NCBI RefSeq assembly: GCF_027587025.1
Contig: NZ_JAPPTI010000003.1
Span: 62,001 to 126,000 of the forward strand
Reading direction: 5' to 3'
DNA: 64,000 nt
Source of the DNA: Vibrio sp. LaRot3
GTDB taxonomy: Bacteria; Pseudomonadota; Gammaproteobacteria; Enterobacterales; Vibrionaceae
The notes under the pieces are model-generated. The model did not search any database, had not been told where the DNA came from, and saw nothing but the letters and a program-made list of their open reading frames with translations. A program made the translations under genes and the position numbers. Of the stretch, positions 1 to 9,414 are shown one piece after another. The stretch's first letter is position 1. Every line of letters starts with the position of its first letter.

Positions 1-764
1 TCACTTTAATTGAAATGGTGCTGACCATCATTGTCGGCGGTATTTTGGTGTTGGGTATTGCAGGTTTTGTTGAGTTGGGTACTCAGGGCTATGCGACCAC
101 AGTGGATCGCCAACGTTTACAAACTCAAGCCAAGTTTGTGATGGAAAAGTTGACGCGAGAGGTTCGTCACGCGGTACCAAATGTGTTTGTTGATTATGGT
201 ACTAACCAGCGTTGTATTTCTTTTTACCCGATTGTCGAGTCGGGGTTCTACAGTGTTTCAGGTGCAGATATTCAATTTATCGTTGGTAACCTAAGTGCGT
301 CAGTAAGTTCGTTGGATGGATTAACATTACTGATTAACCCAACTGAACAGTTAAATGACAATCAGAATTTATCAGTGCTGAACAACAGTTTTGCTCTCAC
401 TCCAACCAGCGTTGACACATTGACGATTTCAGGCGCAGTTGGATCAACCTTTGTGTTGCCTAATCAGGCGAACAATTTGGTCGGTGGTTCAGTGGTTAAC
501 CGCCATTATATTACCGATGGTAATCGCCAAATTACCTATTGTGTCAGTACCGATAACCGAGTTGTGCGTGGTGAAGGTAACACTGCCGTGTCAGCGGATA
601 TGGCTCCGTTGACTGATGCCGCTTGGGTGAGTGTTAGTGGTGCCATCAGTTATCAGCCAGCAAACGTGCAATACAATGGTGTCGTTCATGCTGACTTGCA
701 GTTCAGTCAGAACGATGAGTTGACTCATTTCCAACAAGATGTACAGGTGCTGAATGTCCCATAA
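1..764 (+). CDS. mshO: MSHA minor pilin MshO (5' end outside window)
   Basis: Minor pilin of the mannose-sensitive haemagglutinin type IV pilus, which mediates surface attachment in vibrios. The reading frame is open from base 3, and its first residues read TLIEMVLTIIVGG. This is the conserved prepilin segment just after the peptidase cleavage site, with the +5 glutamate, so only a short leader is missing to the left. A hydrophobic helix of about 25 residues follows, then a variable globular domain rich in Ser, Asn and Thr. The stop overlaps the start of mshP by 11 bases, indicating translational coupling. The gene order O-P-Q followed by mreB matches the known end of the Vibrio msh cluster. 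Confidence is high for family and order; the true start is not visible. Confidence 0.9.
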   Translation, partial: TLIEMVLTIIVGGILVLGIAGFVELGTQGYATTVDRQRLQTQAKFVMEKLTREVRHAVPNVFVDYGTNQRCISFYPIVESGFYSVSGADIQFIVGNLSASVSSLDGLTLLINPTEQLNDNQNLSVLNNSFALTPTSVDTLTISGAVGSTFVLPNQANNLVGGSVVNRHYITDGNRQITYCVSTDNRVVRGEGNTAVSADMAPLTDAAWVSVSGAISYQPANVQYNGVVHADLQFSQNDELTHFQQDVQVLNVP

Positions 765-1200
765 TCGAAATCGACAATTAGGCAGCTTATATGTTGTGGT
801 GATTTTTGTCCTCGTAGTGATGGGCTTTCTCGCTACGACGCTAACTCGAATTGAGTTCTCCAATACCGATGCTCATGTGAAAGAGTTACTCGGCACGCAA
901 GCGTGGATGCTCGCTCAAGCCGTTAATGAAGAAGCGCTGACAATTGTTTATCCATTGAATAGTCCAAGTAGTGCGATTGCAGCAAATTGTTCCAATACGA
1001 TGGCGATTGATACCGTTGTCGATAGTGCAAATAACTTCCACTCAGTGGCTAATTGCAAGCTAGTGCGAGCGAGCTGTGAGCCAGTGGGGACGCTTGCTGA
1101 GATGAATTATTTCAAACTCACAGCAAAAGTGAGCTGTGGCAGTGAAAAAAGTTTGGTCGAACGCTCAGAAGAGATCTGGGTTAGGGAGTCTATAGAATGA
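754..1200 (+). CDS. mshP: MSHA biogenesis protein MshP
   Basis: Small 148-residue component of the MSHA pilus machinery. The N-terminus has a short polar leader with a Gly at about residue 11, followed directly by a hydrophobic helix (about residues 12-28, SLYVVVIFVLVVMGF). It therefore looks prepilin-like but lacks the usual FTLIE signature after the glycine. The rest is a small periplasmic domain with five cysteines. The ATG lies inside the last codons of mshO, and the TGA overlaps the mshQ ATG (ATGA), so the three genes are tightly coupled. By analogy with other atypical minor pilins it could sit at the pilus tip, which is inference. Identity rests mainly on position and the N-terminal pattern. 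Confidence 0.85.
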   Translation: MSHNRNRQLGSLYVVVIFVLVVMGFLATTLTRIEFSNTDAHVKELLGTQAWMLAQAVNEEALTIVYPLNSPSSAIAANCSNTMAIDTVVDSANNFHSVANCKLVRASCEPVGTLAEMNYFKLTAKVSCGSEKSLVERSEEIWVRESIE

Positions 1201-4200
1201 AACAGATATTATGGATGCTGGTTCTGTCTCTCGTTAGTTTTTCTAGTTGGGCAGATGATGACGAAATTCGTACTTGTAATGTCAAACTGAATAAAGATTT
1301 TTCCATATTTGTTGATTATGGTGAAGTCGGTTCTTTGTCAACGCAAGATGCCGATGACGACGATGATGATGATTTTGAAGAGGAAGTCCTTTATATCACG
1401 ACTCGTGATAGTAAGAAGCCAATTAAACTTTGGTCAAATGATGACGATGAAAAAGATGCCATCTTCTATGACCCTCGTATCGATGATGATAAGCATGCTG
1501 AGATTCGCATTGATTTCGCATACAACAGCCACCAATCTCAAAGTTACATTGGAGAATTTACTTATTACTTAAAACAAAGTGGTAAGTGGGTAGAGCAGTC
1601 ACGTTCTTCTCAAGTGATTAATATTGGTACAAAGAAAGCTCAAGCCCTAATAGAGAATGATGACGATCGAGATGAGTTACATAATTTAAGATGTGATAGT
1701 AATCCTGTTGAGCCTGTCGATCCGCCAGTATTTTCATTAGATATCTGTCCTTATGTGCCAAATACAGTACAAACTAACAATGTTTACCAAATAGATCCCA
1801 ATGATCCTGATTCTGTGATTCCTCATGGTGCTCTGCAAGTTTCTCCGGGAAGTGGAAACTATGTTCAAGTGTCAGATTTTAAAGATGAATTTTTCTTAAT
1901 TGCTCAAACGGGGACTCAGGACTGCCGTTTTCCTGATGGAACGTATGGTGACTGTAAAACTACCACAGATTTACCTGTTGAGAATTTTCCTCCAACATTA
2001 GTTTGGGCGCCTACCAGTGAAGGATCTGACAAATCCTGTGAAGACGGAAAAGAGTATAACTGTCGATTAAAACCTGGAACGTATAAAGATGTGACGGTTA
2101 AAGAAGACAAAACTTTAACATTGGAAGGTGGGGTGTATTATTTCAAAACTCTTAAGTTTGCCGAAGAGAATGTAGCCTTAGAAATCCTTGGTCCTACAGA
2201 AATACATTACAAATATATACATTTCGAAAAATCAGGTGTGAAGATCAATGCTGGCTCAAATAAACGCCCAAGTGAAGATTTGTTGATTCTAGGTCACGGA
2301 AAATATTCGCATTTCTATCCTAAGAATGATGCAGATAATATTACTATCAATGGTTACGTGTACGTAGATCATCTTGCAGAAAGCGATGATAACGGGTTTA
2401 ACTTTTCAGCAGAGAATAACAATATAGTCGGTGGTGTAACCGCTCACTCTATTGCATTGAGTGGTCGTAATAATACTATTCAAGCGAGCAATAAGCTGAA
2501 CTGTTTTGAACCTCTTAAACCCAAAATTGCTTCAATTAACATTGTGCCCAACAATTTCCATTTAACGTGTGAAGATACTAAGAAAGTCTATGTGGAAGTG
2601 TTTGATAAAGATGGCCAAAAAATCACAGATGTTGGCGACGATAGAGTTTCTCTAAGCTCGAAAGTTTCCGGTGCTCTCTCATTTACTTATGTTGGGTTTG
2701 ATCAAACTAACGGTCGCTTTGAATTTAATTTAGGCACAAAGAGTAATCATAACTACGAGGCCGTTGCGGTAGAGGCTCACGTTGTTGCTGATTCATCGAT
2801 TAAAGACACGAGCGATGTAGTATTTGTACCATTAAAGTTTGACGTTAATGGTGGTGACGAAAAACAGCTCATTGCAGGAAAAAGCGAAGGTATTATCATA
2901 AATACTTTAGCTTGTTCTTCAGATGGTACTAAATTAACAGGCAACTATAGCAAAACACTGACTCAAGCCAACTTGGTGAACAAGACCTTCAATCCCGGAG
3001 CTTGGTCTGATAGCCAAGGGGATCTGACCTTCCTTGCCAATGGTAATAATTGGGCAAATGGTAGTGTGCTCGCTTCGGTTCAGTTTAATGATGCAGGCCA
3101 ATATACTGGCGAATTAATTGATACTATATCTTGTGATGATTTTGGGGCTAATGTTCAAGATTGCCCATCAGGTCAAACACAGACCATTAAAGGTGAATTA
3201 AAGTTCAAAGCTCGGCCTTGGACATTTGCGATATGTGACTACGCGAGCAATTCAGGAGGCGATGCGAGTGGAGGCGATGCTTTCTTACAAGCTGGTAAGG
3301 AGTTTGATTTAACCGTAAAACCTGTAATCTATAGTTCTTCATTGGATAGCTACCGCTTAACGCAAAAAGCAAAAGCGGATGAGTTTTGCAAATTGCCAGT
3401 GACGGATAATTTCTTTAAAAACGATCCAACGTACAATTCTAAAGTCGTGCTTTCGCACAGTGTGGCTACTCCTCTTAGTTCGGATGGCGGCAAAGATGGT
3501 TCGTTAAGTTACGCTGGCGCGCAAAACAATTATGCGGGAACGTCATCCATTCCACTTAGTGATATCTCGGTAACAGAGGTGGGCAGTTTTAACTTTGCTG
3601 CGAGTGGAAACGATACTAGTTTTTATGCGGGCATACTGGGTGGCATCGATATTGGTCAACGAGAGATTGGCCGCTTTTACCCTAGCCGTTTTTCCATTAC
3701 TGCATCGTCTTTCCAAGGAGAGTCTCAGCAGGAATACATTGCGTACATGGGGCAAGAGTTTTTCTTAACTCAAATAATGGTTGGTGCGTATGCATTTGAT
3801 AGTACGTCTGTTTTGCACAACTACCACTTGTTTGCCCCAGAACTACAGGCATTATTTGCCGCTAAAGGTGACTCTGTTGTGAACAATGAGCTTCGTTTCT
3901 CCGCTGACTTGTCGGCTATTAAATGGTCAGCTCCTGAACCTGCGACAGGTATTGATTCATACTGGATTTTGAATGATTTAGACGCGCAGGTGACCCGCTC
4001 TTTAGTCAAAACAGAGACTGTGAGTGGCAAAAAAGTCATGTTCACCATGCCAAACGGCCCATTTAACTATGGTAGTGGCACAACGACGACTGATTTTGGT
4101 TTTACCATCAGCGGAAGCGATCCAGTCTCGTTCTCTGATTCGTCTGTATTATTGGAGCAAGCCTTCCCAACTCAGCCAACGGTGCGCTATGGCCGTATGG

Positions 4201-4709
4201 TAATGGGAAGCTCTGGAGGCACATCTGAGCATACTCTTAATGTGCCTTTAAGAGTGGAATATTGGGATGGTTCAGCCTTTATCGTTAATGATGACGATGA
4301 TCTTTCAAAACTCTCATCGAATGCGAGTCACGTGTGTAAACAGATACTTTGGCAAGATGATGAAGACTCAGGCTCTGACAGTGCGCTATCGGGTGTATCT
4401 TCAGTGCAAAGTGTTTCCTCAGGCCTTTATCAAGGCTTGCAAGCGACGCCAAATAGCTCAAATGAGCGTGAGCAAGCCCGTTTTTGGATCATGCTTGATG
4501 ATACCGCGACAACGCCCGTTGAACATACCTCACCGCAGCGATTAATAACAGATGTTGATTGCGGCGCTTCAGGGCTTAATCAGCCTTGGTTGCAATACAA
4601 CTGGCGAGGTCAAGGGGACGAAGATCCATCCACAGTTGCAACGTTTGGAATTTTCCGTGGCAACGATAAAGTGATCTTTAGGGCGGAACCTAACTTAGTT
4701 GGGAACTAA
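1197..4709 (+). CDS. mshQ: MSHA biogenesis protein MshQ
   Basis: Very large (1170 residues) exported protein, last gene of the MSHA cluster. A signal peptide is clear at residues 1-19 (MKQILWMLVLSLVSFSSWA), followed by a strikingly acidic N-terminal region with a run of seven Asp near residue 55 and further DDD/DDE clusters to about residue 160. The middle contains beta-rich, low-hydrophobicity sequence. The C-terminal half (from about residue 650) resembles the conserved MshQ/DUF6701 region. Cysteines are spread through the protein, as expected for a periplasmic or surface product with disulfides. The start overlaps mshP by four bases. The first half looks AT-richer than the flanking genes, suggesting a fast-evolving surface part. 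Its exact role in the pilus is not established. Confidence 0.85.
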   Translation: MKQILWMLVLSLVSFSSWADDDEIRTCNVKLNKDFSIFVDYGEVGSLSTQDADDDDDDDFEEEVLYITTRDSKKPIKLWSNDDDEKDAIFYDPRIDDDKHAEIRIDFAYNSHQSQSYIGEFTYYLKQSGKWVEQSRSSQVINIGTKKAQALIENDDDRDELHNLRCDSNPVEPVDPPVFSLDICPYVPNTVQTNNVYQIDPNDPDSVIPHGALQVSPGSGNYVQVSDFKDEFFLIAQTGTQDCRFPDGTYGDCKTTTDLPVENFPPTLVWAPTSEGSDKSCEDGKEYNCRLKPGTYKDVTVKEDKTLTLEGGVYYFKTLKFAEENVALEILGPTEIHYKYIHFEKSGVKINAGSNKRPSEDLLILGHGKYSHFYPKNDADNITINGYVYVDHLAESDDNGFNFSAENNNIVGGVTAHSIALSGRNNTIQASNKLNCFEPLKPKIASINIVPNNFHLTCEDTKKVYVEVFDKDGQKITDVGDDRVSLSSKVSGALSFTYVGFDQTNGRFEFNLGTKSNHNYEAVAVEAHVVADSSIKDTSDVVFVPLKFDVNGGDEKQLIAGKSEGIIINTLACSSDGTKLTGNYSKTLTQANLVNKTFNPGAWSDSQGDLTFLANGNNWANGSVLASVQFNDAGQYTGELIDTISCDDFGANVQDCPSGQTQTIKGELKFKARPWTFAICDYASNSGGDASGGDAFLQAGKEFDLTVKPVIYSSSLDSYRLTQKAKADEFCKLPVTDNFFKNDPTYNSKVVLSHSVATPLSSDGGKDGSLSYAGAQNNYAGTSSIPLSDISVTEVGSFNFAASGNDTSFYAGILGGIDIGQREIGRFYPSRFSITASSFQGESQQEYIAYMGQEFFLTQIMVGAYAFDSTSVLHNYHLFAPELQALFAAKGDSVVNNELRFSADLSAIKWSAPEPATGIDSYWILNDLDAQVTRSLVKTETVSGKKVMFTMPNGPFNYGSGTTTTDFGFTISGSDPVSFSDSSVLLEQAFPTQPTVRYGRMVMGSSGGTSEHTLNVPLRVEYWDGSAFIVNDDDDLSKLSSNASHVCKQILWQDDEDSGSDSALSGVSSVQSVSSGLYQGLQATPNSSNEREQARFWIMLDDTATTPVEHTSPQRLITDVDCGASGLNQPWLQYNWRGQGDEDPSTVATFGIFRGNDKVIFRAEPNLVGN

Positions 4710-4795
4710 TTTATCGGACCAATAAAATTGTCAAAAACCTGCGCTACGTAAGGAAACTGTTAGAAATTGCGGGTTTCACTCCATCTTTATAAGAC

Positions 4796-4822
4796 AATGC
4801 CTTGCTGTGATGGCAAGGCATT
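4796..4822. repeat. Perfect 10-bp inverted repeat between mshQ and mreB
   Basis: AATGCCTTGC and GCAAGGCATT are exact inverted copies around a 7-base loop (TGTGATG). It lies 87 bases after mshQ and 54 bases before mreB. It could be a weak msh terminator or part of the mreB leader. The following bases are not a T-run, so an intrinsic terminator is not firmly supported. Confidence 0.5.
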
Positions 4823-4833
4823 GGTACATTTAG

Positions 4834-5919
<1,086 letters not shown>

Positions 5920-5988
5920 TCGCATAGGCTTAAGCCCATATAAGTAAAGCTTAAGCAGTAAAAGAAAGATTAAAGGAACTCACAATCC

Positions 5989-6876
5989 ATGAAGCCGATT
6001 TTTGGCCGAGGACCTTCACTTCAATTACGCCTATTTTTCGCCGTGATTCTATCAGCCAGCCTTATGCTGGCTGATAGTCGTTTAGGTGCCTTCGCTCAAG
6101 TACGCTATTTGTTAAACAGCGTCGTGGCTCCAATTCAATACGTGGCTGATCTACCAAGGGTTATGTTTGATGGGGTTTACGAGCGTTTTAGCGTGCGACA
6201 AGATGCGATGGAGAGTAGTCGTGTTCTTAAACGAGAAGTGCTGCGTTTAAAAAACGATTTATTGCTGCTCGATCAATATCGAGAGGAAAACCAACGCCTG
6301 CGTAAACTGCTGGGTTCATCTTTCGTCCGTGATGAACGTAAAGTGGTGACCGAGGTGATGGCTGTCGATACCTCCCCTTATCGCCATCAAGTGGTGATTG
6401 ATAAAGGACAGATTGACGGTGTTTACGTTGGTCAGCCTGTCGCGAATGAAAAAGGGATTGTTGGACAAGTTACCTTTGTTTCCGCGCATAACAGTCGAGT
6501 ACTGCTGTTAACGGATGCCAATAGTGCCATTCCGGTGCAAGTGATTCGTAACGATATCCGAGTGATTGCTTCTGGCAACGGCAAAGTCGATCGTATTCAT
6601 CTGGATCACATTCCAATCAGCACTGATATCCGAGAAGGAGACCTACTGGTGACTTCCGGGCTTGGCGGTGTGTACCCTGAAGGTTACCCAGTGGCACATA
6701 TTGCAAAAGTAGAGCGTGACAGTCAGCGCGAGTTTGCGGTGATTGAGGCCGACCCAGTGGTAGATTTTGAACGACTTCGCTACTTGCTATTGATTTGGCC
6801 AAGTGACTCTCGCCAAGAAAAAGTTCAGCAGGTCAGCCCTGAAGGAATGATAGAAGGATCAAGCGATGGGCAATAG
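5989..6876 (+). CDS. mreC: Rod shape-determining protein MreC
   Basis: Bitopic inner-membrane protein linking MreB and MreD to the periplasmic wall-synthesis enzymes. In its 295 residues, a short cytoplasmic tail is followed by a transmembrane segment (about 11-28) and a coiled-coil region (about 65-105, rich in Leu, Glu and Arg). A beta-rich periplasmic domain (about 110-275) contains the family pattern GIVGQV near residue 158. A weakly conserved polar tail ends the protein. A purine-rich AAAGGAA ribosome-binding site lies about 11 bases before the ATG. The stop overlaps the mreD start by 11 bases. Confidence 0.97.
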   Translation: MKPIFGRGPSLQLRLFFAVILSASLMLADSRLGAFAQVRYLLNSVVAPIQYVADLPRVMFDGVYERFSVRQDAMESSRVLKREVLRLKNDLLLLDQYREENQRLRKLLGSSFVRDERKVVTEVMAVDTSPYRHQVVIDKGQIDGVYVGQPVANEKGIVGQVTFVSAHNSRVLLLTDANSAIPVQVIRNDIRVIASGNGKVDRIHLDHIPISTDIREGDLLVTSGLGGVYPEGYPVAHIAKVERDSQREFAVIEADPVVDFERLRYLLLIWPSDSRQEKVQQVSPEGMIEGSSDGQ

Positions 6877-7354
6877 TGTGTTTAAAGGCAAGATGGTGTT
6901 GTTTGCCTCGTTTGTTATTGCTCTCACGTTACAAACGATCCCGTGGCCGGGTGTGCTCGATCTTCTGCGTCCATCTTGGTTGTTGCTGGTCACCTGTTAT
7001 TGGGTGTTGGCGTTACCAAATCGCGTTAACGTCGGTACAGCGTTAGTGCTTGGTCTGTTGTGGGATCTTCTTTTAGGTTCTACATTAGGTATTCGTGGCA
7101 TGATGATGTCGATAGTCATCTATATTGTCGCGCTTAACTTCCTTGTTATACGTAACATGGCGTTATGGCAGCAAGCGATAGTGATAGGTGTCATGTCGGT
7201 TGCTTTAGAAGTGATGATTTTCTTTGGCGAATATCTAATTCAAGACATTACATTTAACCCAATGTCATTGTGGAGTGGTTTAATTAACTGCGTGCTATGG
7301 CCTTGGATGTTCCTACTGATGCGTCGCGTTCGTCGTCATTGGCATGTGAGGTAA
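6866..7354 (+). CDS. mreD: Rod shape-determining protein MreD
   Basis: Small polytopic inner-membrane partner of MreC, 162 residues, matching the family size. Hydrophobicity suggests five to six membrane helices, with a family-typical patch WDLLLGSTLGIRG at about 67-79. The C-terminus is short and basic (RRVRRHWHVR). The ATG lies inside the end of mreC (AAGCGATGGGCAATAG), and two bases separate its stop from maf, so mreC-mreD-maf are probably translated from one message. Confidence 0.96.
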   Translation: MGNSVFKGKMVLFASFVIALTLQTIPWPGVLDLLRPSWLLLVTCYWVLALPNRVNVGTALVLGLLWDLLLGSTLGIRGMMMSIVIYIVALNFLVIRNMALWQQAIVIGVMSVALEVMIFFGEYLIQDITFNPMSLWSGLINCVLWPWMFLLMRRVRRHWHVR

Positions 7355-7356
7355 AG

Positions 7357-7917
7357 ATGACAAAGCCTTTGGTATTGGCGTCTGGTTCGCCGCGTCGTAA
7401 AGAGTTGTTAGAACAACTGGGCTATCAATTTTCGATTGTTCGTCCAGATGTTGAAGAACAAATGCAGCCACATGAAACGCCTAGCGTTTATGTGGCCCGC
7501 TTATCGCAAGATAAAGCAATGGCTGGGGTAAAGCTTGCACCTCAGTCGATTGTTGTTGGGTCAGATACGATTGTTGTTTGCGATGATCGTGTATTAGAAA
7601 AACCACAAGATTTGGCCCACTCAAAACAAATGCTTAGCCAACTGTCTGGCCGTGCTCATCAAGTCATGACCGCGGTAACAGTGGCAACAGAAGAACAGCA
7701 AAAAACGGTAGTGGTAACTACCGACGTATGGTTTAAGCCATTGTCAGAATTAGAAATTGAACAATATTGGCAAACAGGCGAACCATGCGATAAAGCTGGC
7801 AGTTATGGTATCCAAGGAATTGGAGGAAGGTTCGTTACTAGGATAGAAGGCAGTTATTACGCTGTTGTAGGCCTACCACTATTTGAAACTGACCAGCTCT
7901 TGCGCCAATTTTTATAA
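7357..7917 (+). CDS. maf: Maf/YhdE-family nucleotide pyrophosphatase (dTTP/UTP)
   Basis: Maf proteins hydrolyse non-canonical or pyrimidine nucleoside triphosphates to monophosphates; the YhdE branch prefers dTTP and UTP. The chosen start gives 186 residues and puts the signature ASGSPRRKELL at 8-18. The conserved acidic residue of VGSDTIV is D70. An upstream in-frame ATG would add 20 residues that overlap mreD and resemble nothing in the family, so I rejected it. The gene starts two bases after mreD and is followed by rng, the same mreD-yhdE-rng order as in E. coli, which supports the YhdE assignment. Confidence 0.94.
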   Translation: MTKPLVLASGSPRRKELLEQLGYQFSIVRPDVEEQMQPHETPSVYVARLSQDKAMAGVKLAPQSIVVGSDTIVVCDDRVLEKPQDLAHSKQMLSQLSGRAHQVMTAVTVATEEQQKTVVVTTDVWFKPLSELEIEQYWQTGEPCDKAGSYGIQGIGGRFVTRIEGSYYAVVGLPLFETDQLLRQFL

Positions 7918-7937
7918 TTTCAGATAGAGGTGCGCTC

Positions 7938-9407
7938 ATGAGTGCAGAGTTGTTGATCAACGTGACCCCGAGTGAAACTCGTGTGGCAATGATCGAAGGG
8001 GGCGTCTTACAAGAAGTCCACGTAGAGCGAGAAGCGAAGCGCGGCATTGTAGGTAACATTTACAAAGGGAAAGTGAGTCGAGTACTTCCCGGAATGCAAG
8101 CTGCGTTTGTCGATATTGGATTAGACAAAGCGGCCTTTTTGCATGCCTCCGATATTGTTCCACATACCGAATGCGTTGCAGAAAATGAAAAGCAGCAATT
8201 CCAAGTTCGTGATATTTCTGAGCTGGTGCGCCAAGGTCAAGATATCGTGGTTCAAGTGGTGAAAGATCCGCTGGGCACAAAAGGGGCTCGCCTCACAACA
8301 GATATTACCCTGCCTTCTCGTTATCTTGTTTTCATGCCGGGTGCTAGCCATGTGGGTGTGTCACAGCGCATTGAAAGTGAAAAAGAACGTGAACGCTTAA
8401 AGAAAGTGGTCGCTCACTATTGCGACGAAGATGGTGGTTTTATTATCCGTACCGCAGCAGAAGGCGCGGATGAACAAGAGCTTTCTCAAGATGCCGCATT
8501 CTTAAAACGCTTATGGTCTAAAGTGAATGAGCGCCGCGCTAAGTACAAAACCAAGTCAACTCTATACGGTGAGTTAGGTTTATCGCAGCGTATTTTACGT
8601 GACTTCGTAGGCACTGAATTGACTAATATTATTGTCGATTCACGTTTGGAGTTTGAAAACCTCAAAGAGTTTACGTCGGAGTACGTACCAGAGCTGACTG
8701 AGAAGTTAGAGCTGTATGAAGGTGACAAACCTATTTTCGACATGTACGACACAGAGAACGAGATTCAACGTTCACTTGAGCGTAAGGTTGAGCTCAAATC
8801 TGGTGGTTATTTGATCATCGATCAGACTGAAGCGATGACAACGGTCGATATTAATACCGGAGCGTTTGTCGGTCGTCGTAATCTTGAAGAGACCATCTTC
8901 AATACCAATATCGAAGCCACTCAAGCGATCGCGCGTCAGCTTCGTTTGAGAAACTTGGGCGGTATCATCATTATCGACTTTATCGATATGATTTCTGAAG
9001 AGCACCGTAAACGTGTGGTGAGCTCATTAGAAGCAGCTTTGGCGAAAGATCGTGTAAAAACCAACATCAATGGGTTCACCAATCTTGGTTTAGTCGAGAT
9101 GACTCGCAAACGTACGCGTGAAAGCATTGAACATGTGCTGTGTTCTACTTGTCCAACATGTGAAGGGCGCGGGAGCGTCAAAACAGTGGAAAGTGTCTGT
9201 TACGAAATTCTGCGCGAGATTACTCGTGTTAATCGTGCTTACGATGCAGACAAATTTGTGGTTTATGCTTCTCCAGCGGTGGCTGAGACTTTACATGGTG
9301 ACGAGTCGCATGCATTGGCTGAACTAGAAGTCTTTATTGGTAAACAAGTGAAAATACAAGCAGAGCCGCTCTATATTCAAGAGCAGTTTGATGTGGTAAT
9401 GATGTAA
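7938..9407 (+). CDS. rng: Ribonuclease G
   Basis: Endoribonuclease of the RNase E/G family, acting in 16S rRNA 5'-end maturation and mRNA turnover. At 489 residues it is the length of E. coli RNase G and lacks the long RNase E scaffold tail. An S1 domain occupies about residues 38-125. The DNase-I-like catalytic part includes MTTVDINTGAFVG (Asp about 304, magnesium binding) and IIIDFIDM (Asp about 347). The zinc-link cysteines are visible in CSTCPTC near 405. The gene is 20 bases after maf, and yhdP follows by 7 bases. Confidence 0.97.
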   Translation: MSAELLINVTPSETRVAMIEGGVLQEVHVEREAKRGIVGNIYKGKVSRVLPGMQAAFVDIGLDKAAFLHASDIVPHTECVAENEKQQFQVRDISELVRQGQDIVVQVVKDPLGTKGARLTTDITLPSRYLVFMPGASHVGVSQRIESEKERERLKKVVAHYCDEDGGFIIRTAAEGADEQELSQDAAFLKRLWSKVNERRAKYKTKSTLYGELGLSQRILRDFVGTELTNIIVDSRLEFENLKEFTSEYVPELTEKLELYEGDKPIFDMYDTENEIQRSLERKVELKSGGYLIIDQTEAMTTVDINTGAFVGRRNLEETIFNTNIEATQAIARQLRLRNLGGIIIIDFIDMISEEHRKRVVSSLEAALAKDRVKTNINGFTNLGLVEMTRKRTRESIEHVLCSTCPTCEGRGSVKTVESVCYEILREITRVNRAYDADKFVVYASPAVAETLHGDESHALAELEVFIGKQVKIQAEPLYIQEQFDVVMM

Positions 9408-9414
9408 GGCGAGC

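Noticed and set aside
7297..7356. Upstream in-frame ATG extending Maf by 20 residues into mreD
   Set aside because: Family members begin at the ASGSPRR segment, and the extension only reads the mreD tail in another frame.
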